DNA of 22,730 nucleotides, from the NCBI GenBank assembly GCA_030609125.1, contig JAUWCW010000003.1, positions 1 to 22,730 on the forward strand, read 5' to 3'. Numbering within the stretch: position 1 is the first letter of the stretch; the number at the start of each line of letters is the position of its first letter. Position numbers and translations under genes: made by a program. The DNA comes from Candidatus Rokuibacteriota bacterium. Lineage in GTDB: Bacteria; JAUVQV01. Under the pieces are notes generated by a model. It saw only the letters and a program-made list of their open reading frames with translations, did no database searches and was not told the DNA's origin. Shown here in pieces: positions 7,370 through 14,396 of the stretch.

Positions 7370-7543
7370 CCCGGATATTTCATGAACTTCGTTGCGAGAG
7401 CGTGGAGATTGCGTAAGATCAAGGGCTTTGTGCAGTTGAGCGGGTGAAGCTGTGCTGAAGCACAGCAAGATCGTGAGACAAGAAAAGACCTTGAGATTGC
7501 GTGATGTCCACGTTCGCAGCAGATGGCTCATGAAATTTCCGGG
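7370..7543. mobile_element. MITE-like 174-bp imperfect palindrome
   Basis: The left end (CCCGGATATTTCATGAAC) and the reverse complement of the right end (CCCGGAAATTTCATGAGC) match closely. The similarity continues inward through GCGTGGAGATTGCG-type sequence to AAGG on both arms. At the centre GCTGTGCT-GA-AGCACAGC forms a perfect 8-bp stem. The whole element can therefore fold into one long interrupted hairpin. It contains no convincing gene. Ends of this kind recall some insertion sequences, but I cannot assign a family. I see no clear target-site duplication (TTGG on the left, TTAA on the right). It fills the 7308-7557 gap between the terminator and the radical SAM gene, ending just before that gene's ribosome-binding site. 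Confidence 0.7.
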
Positions 7544-7557
7544 TTAAGGACAGGAGC

Positions 7558-8520
7558 ATGAGCACTTCGAGAATCGGGCAGAAGCTGGCCCTGGCAGGGC
7601 GGCTGGTCAAACACACCCTCCGGGGGCAGAAGCTGCGGCACCTGACGGTGGAAGTCACCAAGCGGTGCAACGCGAAGTGCTACTTCTGCGACTACTGGAA
7701 GGAGCCTCCCCAGGATGAGCTGGCCGACTACGGCCCCATCGTCCGGCACTTCAACCCCCTGGTGGTCACCCTCTCCGGAGGGGAGCCCCTGCTGCGGGAC
7801 GATCTCGGGGAGGTGGTGGCCGGCATCAGAAGGGCCGACCCCCACGTCTACCTGGGCATGGTGACCAACGCCGCCCTGCTCGACGTGGAGCGGGCCCGGG
7901 AACTTCATCGGGCGGGGCTGAACCAGCTCTCCATCTCCCTCGACTACAACGACGAAAAGCACGGCCGTGTCCGGGCCCTGCCGGGGCTCTACGGCCGCAT
8001 CACGGGTCTTCTTCCCGAGCTCCGAAAGGTGGGGTTTCACTCGGTGGGCTTCAACACCGTCATCAAGGACGACAACCTCGACTCGATCCCCGGCATCCTC
8101 GACCTTGCCGTCAGCCACGGCGTCCAGGTCGGCTTCAGCTCCTACTGCGAGCTCAAGACCGGCAACTCCAACCCCATGGTGTCCGAGGAGAACGGCTTGA
8201 AGCTGGCGGAGGTCATCTCTCTCATCAAGGAGTACAAGAGGGAGCACGCCGTCACGCGCACCTCCGACTACTACCTGGACCGGGTGGAGGAGTACTTCTC
8301 CGACAGCGAGATACCGGGCTGCCGGGCGGGACGGAGCTGGGTCCATGTCACCCCCGCGGGGGAGATCAAGCCCTGCTCCGAGCTGCCCGTGGTGGCCGGG
8401 GACTTCCGCGGCTACGCGCCGTCCGAGGCGAAGCCCGTCTCCTGCACCGCCTGCTGGTACAGCTGCCGGGGAGAGTCGCAGGCTCCGGTGACCCTGGGCA
8501 GGGTGCGGGAGCTGCTGTAG
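7558..8520 (+). CDS. Radical SAM protein with SPASM/twitch-like C-terminus
   Basis: The product has 320 residues. Cys37, Cys41 and Cys44 (CNAKCYFC) form the CxxxCxxC site for the SAM-binding [4Fe-4S] cluster, and TLSGGEPLL follows as the GGE motif. The C-terminal part has Cys255, Cys273 and the group Cys296/Cys299/Cys303, which could hold one auxiliary iron-sulfur cluster in the manner of SPASM or twitch domains. Such proteins start radical chemistry on peptides, sugars or lipids; the substrate is not evident. AGGAG lies just before the ATG. It is the first gene of a tight run: the next gene starts 9 nt after its stop. Proximity to a CDP-alcohol phosphotransferase/radical SAM fusion suggests work on the same product. 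Confidence 0.9.
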   Translation: MSTSRIGQKLALAGRLVKHTLRGQKLRHLTVEVTKRCNAKCYFCDYWKEPPQDELADYGPIVRHFNPLVVTLSGGEPLLRDDLGEVVAGIRRADPHVYLGMVTNAALLDVERARELHRAGLNQLSISLDYNDEKHGRVRALPGLYGRITGLLPELRKVGFHSVGFNTVIKDDNLDSIPGILDLAVSHGVQVGFSSYCELKTGNSNPMVSEENGLKLAEVISLIKEYKREHAVTRTSDYYLDRVEEYFSDSEIPGCRAGRSWVHVTPAGEIKPCSELPVVAGDFRGYAPSEAKPVSCTACWYSCRGESQAPVTLGRVRELL

Positions 8521-8529
8521 GTCGAGGCG

Positions 8530-10641
8530 ATGGCAGGGACCGCCGTCATACAGAGGAGGAAGGCGGGCGGGGAAGGGGAGGTCCCGGCCTTCCCGGACAT
8601 CCTCCTGGGCCTGACGCTCCTGGAGCGGGCCGTTCTCTCCCTCAGGCAAAAAGGCGTGGAGCGCATCGTCGTCGTCGGCGACAGGGACTCCCTCACCGCC
8701 GAGGCGACGGACCTGAGGCCCCGCGTGGTCGGAAAGCTCCCGGAGTTCATAGACGCCGCCGACGCGGAGAAGCTTCGGGCCGTCTTCGACGGGGACGGCG
8801 GGGATGTCATGCGGGTGAGGGAGGAGGTCGTCTGCGACGTCACCGTCACCTCGCCGGAGAGCTACCGGGAAGCGGAGCGGCGGCTCCTCGAGTCGGTCCG
8901 CAAGGAGACCGACGGCTTTATCGCCCGCACCCTGAACAGGCCCGTGTCCCTCCGCCTCTCGAAGATCTTCATCCGCCTCGGCCTGACGCCGAACCAGATC
9001 AGCGTCGGCAACCTCGCGGTCGGGCTCGTCGGCGCCTGGTTCGCCGCCGCCGGGGGATACTTCAACATCGCCCTCGGGGCGCTGCTCTTTCAGCTCTCCT
9101 CCATCGTCGACGGCAGCGACGGGGAGGTGGCGAAGCTGACCTACACCGGCTCCGAGCGCGGCTCGTGGATCGATACCCTCTGCGACGAGCTGACGTGCCT
9201 CGCCTTTTTCGTCGCCCTCCCCGTCGGCCTCTACCGGACGACGGGGGACGGGGTCTACGTCGCCCTCGTCGCCGGGACCCTGCTCTCCGGCGGCGTCCTC
9301 TACGCCCTCATGATCCGCTACGTGAGCGGCACCAAGGACCACGGGAGCATGGTCCAGATCCTCGACGACTTCCGGGAGAGCGCCCGCCTCCCGGGCCTCT
9401 TCGGCATGGTGAACCGGTTTGTCTCGTCCCTCTCCTTCGTGGTGCGGAGGGATTTTTTCGCCTTTCTCATCATGGTCCTCTGCCTTATCGGCCAGGCCCG
9501 CCTCGTGGTCTGGATCATCGGCGTCCTGGCGCCCCTCTCGGTGGTGTACTTCGCGTACTACTCGCGGAGGAAGACGAGAGGGCCTGCCGCCGCGGCGGAG
9601 ACTGAAGAGGCGGGCGGGAGCGCCGGACAGGGAAGGGCCATGGGCGGGAACGGAAAGGGCCGCTGGGACGAGCTGAAGTACAGGGCGCGCCGCCAGGTGA
9701 GCAAGGTGGTGATGCCGAACTCCCCCTCCGCCGCCTCAGTCCCGTTCGTGGAGTACCTCAAGTGGTTTCGCTTCAGCCGCTTCACCCCCGACTACCCCCT
9801 CTCCCTCGACATCCAGACCAGGAGCGGCTGCAACGCCCGCTGCGCCTTCTGCGGCGTCAACCGGGAGAAGAACCGCATCCCCGGCGCCATGAGCGACGAG
9901 CTCTTCCGCAAGATCGTCGACGAGGCCCTCACCTGGCCGAACCTGCGCCAGATCAACCCGTACCTTCTCAACGACCCCCTGGTGGACCGGCGCCTGGAGG
10001 AGCGGCTCGACTACATCATCGCCGGAAGGGGAGATCGCCGCCGCCCACTGGTGCGGATCATCACCAACGCCGGCCTCATGCGCGACGGCAGGGCCCGGCG
10101 CCTTCTCGAGACCGGGATCGACGAGATCAACATCAGCTTCAACTCCATCGTCCCCGAGGTTTACGAGCGGGCCATGCGCCCCTTGAAGTACGACCGCGTG
10201 ATGGCCAACATTCACGAGCTCATCCGGCAGCGCGACCGTCTGGGCGTGAAAAAGCCGAAGATCAGCATCTGGACCGTCCTGACCAGGGAAGTGGAGGACA
10301 ACCTCGCCGACGAGAAGGCCTACTGGAAGAAGCTCGGCGTCGGTTTCAAGGCCCGCAAGCTCGACAACCGCGCCCGCTCCGACGTGGAGGAGGCGCAGCT
10401 CGGCAGGCGCCCCATGGACCTTGTCCGGATCTGCCCCATTCCCTTCTGGCGCGCCTGGGTCATGTGGAACGGCGACATGATCCTCTGCTGCGTCGACCAG
10501 GAGCGCAGCACGGTCCTCGGCAACTGCACCGACCGGTCGATACGCGAGATATGGAACAATCCGGCGTACCGGCAGCTGCGCGAAAAGTGGCGGACGGGGC
10601 GCCTCGAAGGACTCCTCTGCGAGCACTGCAAGGGCTCCTGA
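8530..10641 (+). CDS. Three-part fusion: degenerate nucleotidyltransferase, CDP-alcohol phosphotransferase, radical SAM/SPASM
   Basis: The product has 703 residues. Residues 1 to about 130 resemble the ends of a nucleotidyltransferase (LLERAVLSLRQKGVERIVVV; TSPESYREAERRLLESVRK) but lack the LAAGxGxR loop and most of the core. Residues about 135-345 are a membrane CDP-alcohol phosphotransferase: Asp194, Asp197, Gly198, Ala201, Lys202, Gly211, Asp215 and Asp219 fit D(x)2DG(x)2AR(x)8G(x)3D(x)3D with Arg replaced by Lys. An Ala/Gly-rich linker (about 345-385) leads to a radical SAM domain with Cys434/438/441. A SPASM-like end has Cys635, Cys653/654, Cys666, Cys697 and Cys700. The first two parts recall the IPCT/DIPPS enzymes of inositol phosphate synthesis in hyperthermophiles. 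The third addition is unfamiliar to me. The radical SAM domain should face the cytosol, tethered to the membrane. A Met at 371 could be an internal start. Confidence 0.88.
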   Translation: MAGTAVIQRRKAGGEGEVPAFPDILLGLTLLERAVLSLRQKGVERIVVVGDRDSLTAEATDLRPRVVGKLPEFIDAADAEKLRAVFDGDGGDVMRVREEVVCDVTVTSPESYREAERRLLESVRKETDGFIARTLNRPVSLRLSKIFIRLGLTPNQISVGNLAVGLVGAWFAAAGGYFNIALGALLFQLSSIVDGSDGEVAKLTYTGSERGSWIDTLCDELTCLAFFVALPVGLYRTTGDGVYVALVAGTLLSGGVLYALMIRYVSGTKDHGSMVQILDDFRESARLPGLFGMVNRFVSSLSFVVRRDFFAFLIMVLCLIGQARLVVWIIGVLAPLSVVYFAYYSRRKTRGPAAAAETEEAGGSAGQGRAMGGNGKGRWDELKYRARRQVSKVVMPNSPSAASVPFVEYLKWFRFSRFTPDYPLSLDIQTRSGCNARCAFCGVNREKNRIPGAMSDELFRKIVDEALTWPNLRQINPYLLNDPLVDRRLEERLDYIIAGRGDRRRPLVRIITNAGLMRDGRARRLLETGIDEINISFNSIVPEVYERAMRPLKYDRVMANIHELIRQRDRLGVKKPKISIWTVLTREVEDNLADEKAYWKKLGVGFKARKLDNRARSDVEEAQLGRRPMDLVRICPIPFWRAWVMWNGDMILCCVDQERSTVLGNCTDRSIREIWNNPAYRQLREKWRTGRLEGLLCEHCKGS

Positions 10642-10644
10642 TCC

Positions 10645-12141
10645 ATGCCGGCCCGGTCTGTCCGCAGCTCAGGCGTAGCCGCCAAGGCGGGGGTCATCGT
10701 CTTCAGCAAGGCCTTCGCCCACCTCTCGAGAATTCTCGCCATCGTCGTCCTGGCCCGCATACTCGCCAAGGCCGACTTCGGGGCGCTCAGCTTCGTCCTC
10801 CTCACCTACATCGCCGTATCGGGCCTCGCCCAGATCGGGCTCCCCGAGAGCGTCTACTTCTTCTTTGAAAAGCTCCCTCGCGGCTCGCGGGGGCGTTTCG
10901 TCCTGCTCGTGGCGCGGCTGCTCTTTCTCCTCGGCCTGGGCTCCTCGGTTGTCCTCATCGGCATAGCCCTCGTCGCCGACCGCCGGGGGCACGACGTGCT
11001 GCACCTTTTCGTTCCCCTCACGCTCCTGCCGCTGCTGGAGCTTCCCACCTTTCCCGTGACCCACGTGCTCATCGCCACCGACCGGGCGCGCGAGGCGGCG
11101 TGGCTGAACATCATGTTCAGCAGCGCCCTGGTGGCGGGGCTGGCGGCGCCGGTCCTGCTGGGACAGCCCCTCGTGACGGTCTCCTGGGGCCTCGTCGCCT
11201 ACGGGGCGTTTCGCCTCGCCGTCTGCACCGCCGTCTTCCTGCGGCACTTCGGCCGCGCCATGGAGGCGCTTCCGGCGGGCACGATGAGGAGCGTTTTCGA
11301 CTATTCCCTTCCCCTCGGCTTCGCCCAGTTCGTCTGGAAGCTCAACCAGGTGGTGGACAAGTACGTGGTCATGTACTTCCTTCCCATGGCGGCCTTCGCC
11401 GAGTACAGCGTCGGCTCCTGGGAGATCCCCCTGGTGCCCATGGTCGCCAACGCCGTGGCGGCGGTGATGATGCCCCAGTTCGTCTCGGCCTACCTCGACG
11501 GGCGCCGAAAGGATCTTCTCTCGGCCTGGACCGAAGCCATCGAGAAGGTCTCCGTCATCGTTCTGCCCCTGGTGGTCCTCTTCCTCGTCATCGCCAGGGA
11601 CCTCATTGTCCTTCTCTTCACGGAGAAGTACCTCAACGCGGTGCTCCCTTTCCAGATCTACACCCTCATCCTCCTGCAGCGGGTGACCGCCTACGACGCG
11701 GTCCTCAAGGCCATCGACCGGACCCGGGTCGTCACGCTCTGGGCGCTCTTCACCATCGCCGTCAACCTCGTGCTGTGCGTCCCCCTCGTCCTCTGGATCG
11801 GCATGGCGGGGGCCGCCCTCTCCACCCTCATCGCCAACGCCGTCACCTGGGTGTACGTCCTCGTCAAGATCGGCCACGGGCTGGATGTGAAACTGAAAGA
11901 GGTGTTCCCGTACCGGTTCTACGGCCGCGTCCTGGCCGCCGCGCTTCTGGCCGCCGCCGCCCCCGTCTTCCTCGGCGTCGTGACGGACTTTTCCGCCGGC
12001 GCGGCGCTGGCGTGGAAGACGGTGGTCTACGCCGCCGCCTTCGCCTTCGTCTCCGCAAGGATGGGTGTGTGCGGGCGGGAAGAGTGGGACTTCGTCCTCG
12101 GCGCCGTCAGGCTGAGGAGAAAGCGGCCCGGCGATGAATAG
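10645..12141 (+). CDS. Wzx-like polysaccharide/lipid flippase
   Basis: The 498-residue protein has about 12-14 hydrophobic helices and the look of the MVF/MATE superfamily branch that includes O-antigen flippases. It starts with an AKAGVIVFSKAFAHLSRILA segment and a LARILAKADFGALSF motif typical of these proteins (LARxLGxxxFGxxxF). Family members flip undecaprenyl-linked glycans or other lipid-linked intermediates across the inner membrane. The ATG lies 3 nt after the upstream stop, and the next gene starts inside its 3' end, so it belongs to one operon with the fusion protein and the GT4 enzyme. In this setting it probably exports the product of the cluster. Cargo identity is inference. Confidence 0.88.
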   Translation: MPARSVRSSGVAAKAGVIVFSKAFAHLSRILAIVVLARILAKADFGALSFVLLTYIAVSGLAQIGLPESVYFFFEKLPRGSRGRFVLLVARLLFLLGLGSSVVLIGIALVADRRGHDVLHLFVPLTLLPLLELPTFPVTHVLIATDRAREAAWLNIMFSSALVAGLAAPVLLGQPLVTVSWGLVAYGAFRLAVCTAVFLRHFGRAMEALPAGTMRSVFDYSLPLGFAQFVWKLNQVVDKYVVMYFLPMAAFAEYSVGSWEIPLVPMVANAVAAVMMPQFVSAYLDGRRKDLLSAWTEAIEKVSVIVLPLVVLFLVIARDLIVLLFTEKYLNAVLPFQIYTLILLQRVTAYDAVLKAIDRTRVVTLWALFTIAVNLVLCVPLVLWIGMAGAALSTLIANAVTWVYVLVKIGHGLDVKLKEVFPYRFYGRVLAAALLAAAAPVFLGVVTDFSAGAALAWKTVVYAAAFAFVSARMGVCGREEWDFVLGAVRLRRKRPGDE

Positions 12142-13294
12142 AGCGGGCAGGGTGAGGCTCCTCATCGGGACGGAGTACCTCAACGAGGGCGGGGTGGGCC
12201 GGCAGATCCACTACCTTGTAAACCACCTCGACCCGGAGCGCTTCGAGCTGCACCTGGCGGTCCTGCGGGGCCGGGACCTGTTCTTCACCGACCTCTTCGA
12301 GAGCGACAGGGTCGAGGCCCGCCTCCTGAACCGGGGAAGGGGGGTCGGGCCGCGCAGCTGGGTGGAGATGGCCGGGCTCTTCCGCTCCCTCGAGCCCGAC
12401 ATCGTCCACCTCTTCGGCGGCAAGGCGAACCACATCGGCGGGCTCGCCAGCCTCTTCGCCCGGCTTCCGGTCCTCATCTTCTCCGTCAGGAGCGCCACGG
12501 GCAGCCGGGTGAACGACGTGGTGTACCGCCTGCTGCGATCGAGGCAGAGCCTCACCATCGTCAACTCCGAGGGGACGCGCCGGGAGCTGGTGGAGCGCTC
12601 CGGCTACCGTCCGGAAGAGGTGGAAGTCCAGCACAACTTCCTCGACACCGGCCTCTTCCGCCCCCTGGAGGAAAAGGATAGGGAGGCGGCCCGCCGCCGC
12701 TTCGGCATCGGCGAGGGCAGGCGCTGCTTTGCCTCCATCGGGAGGATTGCGCCCCAGAAGAACCAGCTGGCCGCCCTGGAGGCGCTGCGCCGCCTCAAGG
12801 ACGGCGGCCGGCTCGCGGAGGACGTGGACTTTCTCTTCGTCGGCAGGGAGTACGATGCGGGCTACGCGCGCAGGGTCCGGGAGCGGTGCGGCGCCCTCGG
12901 GCTCGACGGCCTCTGCCGCTTTCACGATCCCGTCCGGGACGTCGTCCCCCTCTACAACGCGCTGGACGGGATCTTTCAGCCCTCCACCTACGAGGGCCTC
13001 TCGAACGTCGTCATCGAGGCCCAGGCCTGCGGCACGCCGGTGGCCCTCTCCACTGAAGGCGACAACGACGGGCTCGTCGAGGGGGGGAAGACGGGCATCT
13101 CCTTTTCGGCGGCCGACACGGGGGACGCCGCCCGCGCCCTGGGGGAGCTGATCGCGCTGGGAAAAGACCGGGAGAGAAGAGAAGAGGTCACGCGCCGCGC
13201 CCGCGCGGGGGTGGTGCGGAGGTTCTCCCTGGAGGGGCAGATCGCGAAGCTCCAGGAAACCTACGAGCGGCTCCTTCGGGAACGCCGCGCGTGA
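12134..13294 (+). CDS. GT4 family glycosyltransferase
   Basis: The product has 386 residues and a GT-B fold. The N-terminal half carries the glycine-rich acceptor loop (NEGGVGRQIHYLVNHL) and DIVHLFGGKANHIGG. The C-terminal half has SIGRIAPQKNQLAALEAL and the E(x)7E donor motif at Glu287 and Glu295 (EGLSNVVIEA), followed by CGTPVALS. GT4 enzymes are retaining and use nucleotide sugars, usually in envelope glycan or glycolipid synthesis. The start overlaps the flippase gene by 8 nt, implying translational coupling. Its likely role is to add a sugar to the lipid or polyol-phosphate product before export. Donor and acceptor are unknown. Confidence 0.92.
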   Translation: MNRAGRVRLLIGTEYLNEGGVGRQIHYLVNHLDPERFELHLAVLRGRDLFFTDLFESDRVEARLLNRGRGVGPRSWVEMAGLFRSLEPDIVHLFGGKANHIGGLASLFARLPVLIFSVRSATGSRVNDVVYRLLRSRQSLTIVNSEGTRRELVERSGYRPEEVEVQHNFLDTGLFRPLEEKDREAARRRFGIGEGRRCFASIGRIAPQKNQLAALEALRRLKDGGRLAEDVDFLFVGREYDAGYARRVRERCGALGLDGLCRFHDPVRDVVPLYNALDGIFQPSTYEGLSNVVIEAQACGTPVALSTEGDNDGLVEGGKTGISFSAADTGDAARALGELIALGKDRERREEVTRRARAGVVRRFSLEGQIAKLQETYERLLRERRA

Positions 13295-13318
13295 GCGCCC
13301 CGGCCGCTGTGCTATAGT
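13291..13318 (+). promoter_or_regulatory. Candidate extended -10 promoter before the second CDP-alcohol phosphotransferase gene
   Basis: TGC-TATAGT (13310-13318) is an extended -10. A poor -35 (GTGAGC, 13291-13296) lies 16 nt upstream. It falls in the only sizeable gap (75 nt) of the cluster, so the last three genes may have their own start. Confidence 0.35.
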
Positions 13319-13369
13319 GTTGCCCTTTTGCCGCCGGCCCGAATAGAGACCAGGAGCAAAGGAGCGCGC

Positions 13370-14362
13370 GTGGGCACATTCATCGAAGACTACCGCAGGA
13401 TGGCGAAGCCGAGGGCCATCGAGGAGGTGGGGGACACCTACCTCATCCGGCCCCTGGGCTATCTCTTCGTTCAGCTCTTCCGCCACACCCCCGTGACGCC
13501 GACGATGGTCTCCTTTCTCTCCGTCGCGGCCGCCTGGTGGACGGCGTGGCTCTACTACCGCTCCAACAGCGTCGGGGGCGACGCCGTTGCTGCCGTCGCC
13601 GCGGCCTTTCTCTTTCTCCTGCACTCCGCCCTGGACAGCGCCGACGGACAGCTGGCGCGGGTGACGGGGCGCACCTCCGAGATGGGCCGGCTTATCGACG
13701 GCTTCTGCGACAGCCTCTCTTTTCTCGGGATCTACGTCGCCATCGTCCTCAGCTGCTGGAAGAGGATCGGCGACCACCAGCTTCTCATCGCCGCCCTCGC
13801 CGCCGCGGCGGTCTGGACGCACTCCCTGCAGAGCTCCCTCACCGAGTTTCAGCGAACCCTCTACATCTACGCCGTTCACGGCAAGCGGGACATCGTCGAT
13901 TCCAACCCGCTCCGGGTGGAGCAGGCGGCGGCGAGGGAGGGGACCTTTTTCGCCCGCCTCCTTCACACCCTGCACATCCAGTACTACCGCCAGCAGAGAG
14001 CGGTCCTCGCCACCACGGCGAGGCTGGAGAGTTTCGTCATCGACTGGATCGGGAAGAACCCGGGAAGAGAAAAAGAACTGGCCCGGATCTATGAGCGCAG
14101 CCAGCGCCCGTCTCTGAAGGGATGGTCCCTGCTGGCTCCCAACTCACACAAGATCGGCATCATCCTGTCCGCGTTTCTGCCGGTCTGGACCGGCTCCTTC
14201 TGGGGGCTGCTCGGTATGGGCTGGTACCTCATCTACGATCTCTCTCTCAATCTCGCCATGCTGTGGCTTGTCCGGCGCCAGGCGGGGACCAACAGGCGCA
14301 CCATCGAAGAGATCGGCCTGCTGGCAGAGGGGTCAGTGCCTGACCCCGGTTCCTCGGGATGA
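13370..14362 (+). CDS. CDP-alcohol phosphotransferase (stand-alone)
   Basis: This 330-residue membrane protein has the complete family motif: Asp89, Asp92, Gly93, Ala96, Arg97, Gly106, Asp110 and Asp114 in DSADGQLARVTGRTSEMG and the residues after it. Such enzymes use a metal to transfer a phosphoalcohol from a CDP-alcohol to an acceptor hydroxyl, releasing CMP. About six hydrophobic segments are visible, with a soluble section around residues 180-260 that is longer than in the smallest family members. The GTG at 13370 is preferred over the TTG at 13328 because AAAGGAG lies 5 nt upstream. The last ten or so residues (SVPDPGSSG) are encoded by a repeat hairpin, so the original C-terminus was probably altered. 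The CDP-alcohol may come from the cytidylyltransferase-like product at 15670. Confidence 0.9.
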   Translation: MGTFIEDYRRMAKPRAIEEVGDTYLIRPLGYLFVQLFRHTPVTPTMVSFLSVAAAWWTAWLYYRSNSVGGDAVAAVAAAFLFLLHSALDSADGQLARVTGRTSEMGRLIDGFCDSLSFLGIYVAIVLSCWKRIGDHQLLIAALAAAAVWTHSLQSSLTEFQRTLYIYAVHGKRDIVDSNPLRVEQAAAREGTFFARLLHTLHIQYYRQQRAVLATTARLESFVIDWIGKNPGREKELARIYERSQRPSLKGWSLLAPNSHKIGIILSAFLPVWTGSFWGLLGMGWYLIYDLSLNLAMLWLVRRQAGTNRRTIEEIGLLAEGSVPDPGSSG

Positions 14363-14365
14363 CAG
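14329..14365. repeat. Hairpin repeat and GATGACA repeat at the 3' end of a gene
   Basis: GGGGTCAGTGCCTGACCCC (14329-14347) is a perfect 8-bp stem with a 3-nt loop. Directly after it, CTCGGGATGACAG (14353-14365) repeats the sequence at 1466-1478. The hairpin lies inside the end of the CDP-alcohol phosphotransferase reading frame and has no T-tract. Related GTCAGGCACC sequence occurs at 16451-16460. Confidence 0.65.
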
Positions 14366-14381
14366 GGCGATGGCGCTTGTG

Positions 14382-14387
14382 TAGTAT
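14382..14387 (+). promoter_or_regulatory. Candidate -10 just upstream of a gene without ribosome-binding site
   Basis: TAGTAT ends 9 nt before the ATG at 14397. No Shine-Dalgarno sequence is visible (CATCACCCC precedes the ATG) and I find no good -35. If real, transcription would begin two or three bases before the start codon. Confidence 0.25.
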
Positions 14388-14396
14388 CATCACCCC

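Noticed and set aside
7346-7531. Small minus-strand frame of 61 codons inside the palindromic element
   Set aside because: No ribosome-binding site or known domain; it results from the inverted repeat itself.
7360-7550. Target-site duplication around the 174-bp element
   Set aside because: The four bases outside each end (TTGG and TTAA) do not match, so insertion by transposition is not proven.
14329-14347. Hairpin as an intrinsic terminator inside the cluster
   Set aside because: No T-tract follows and it overlaps coding sequence; it fits a dispersed repeat better.
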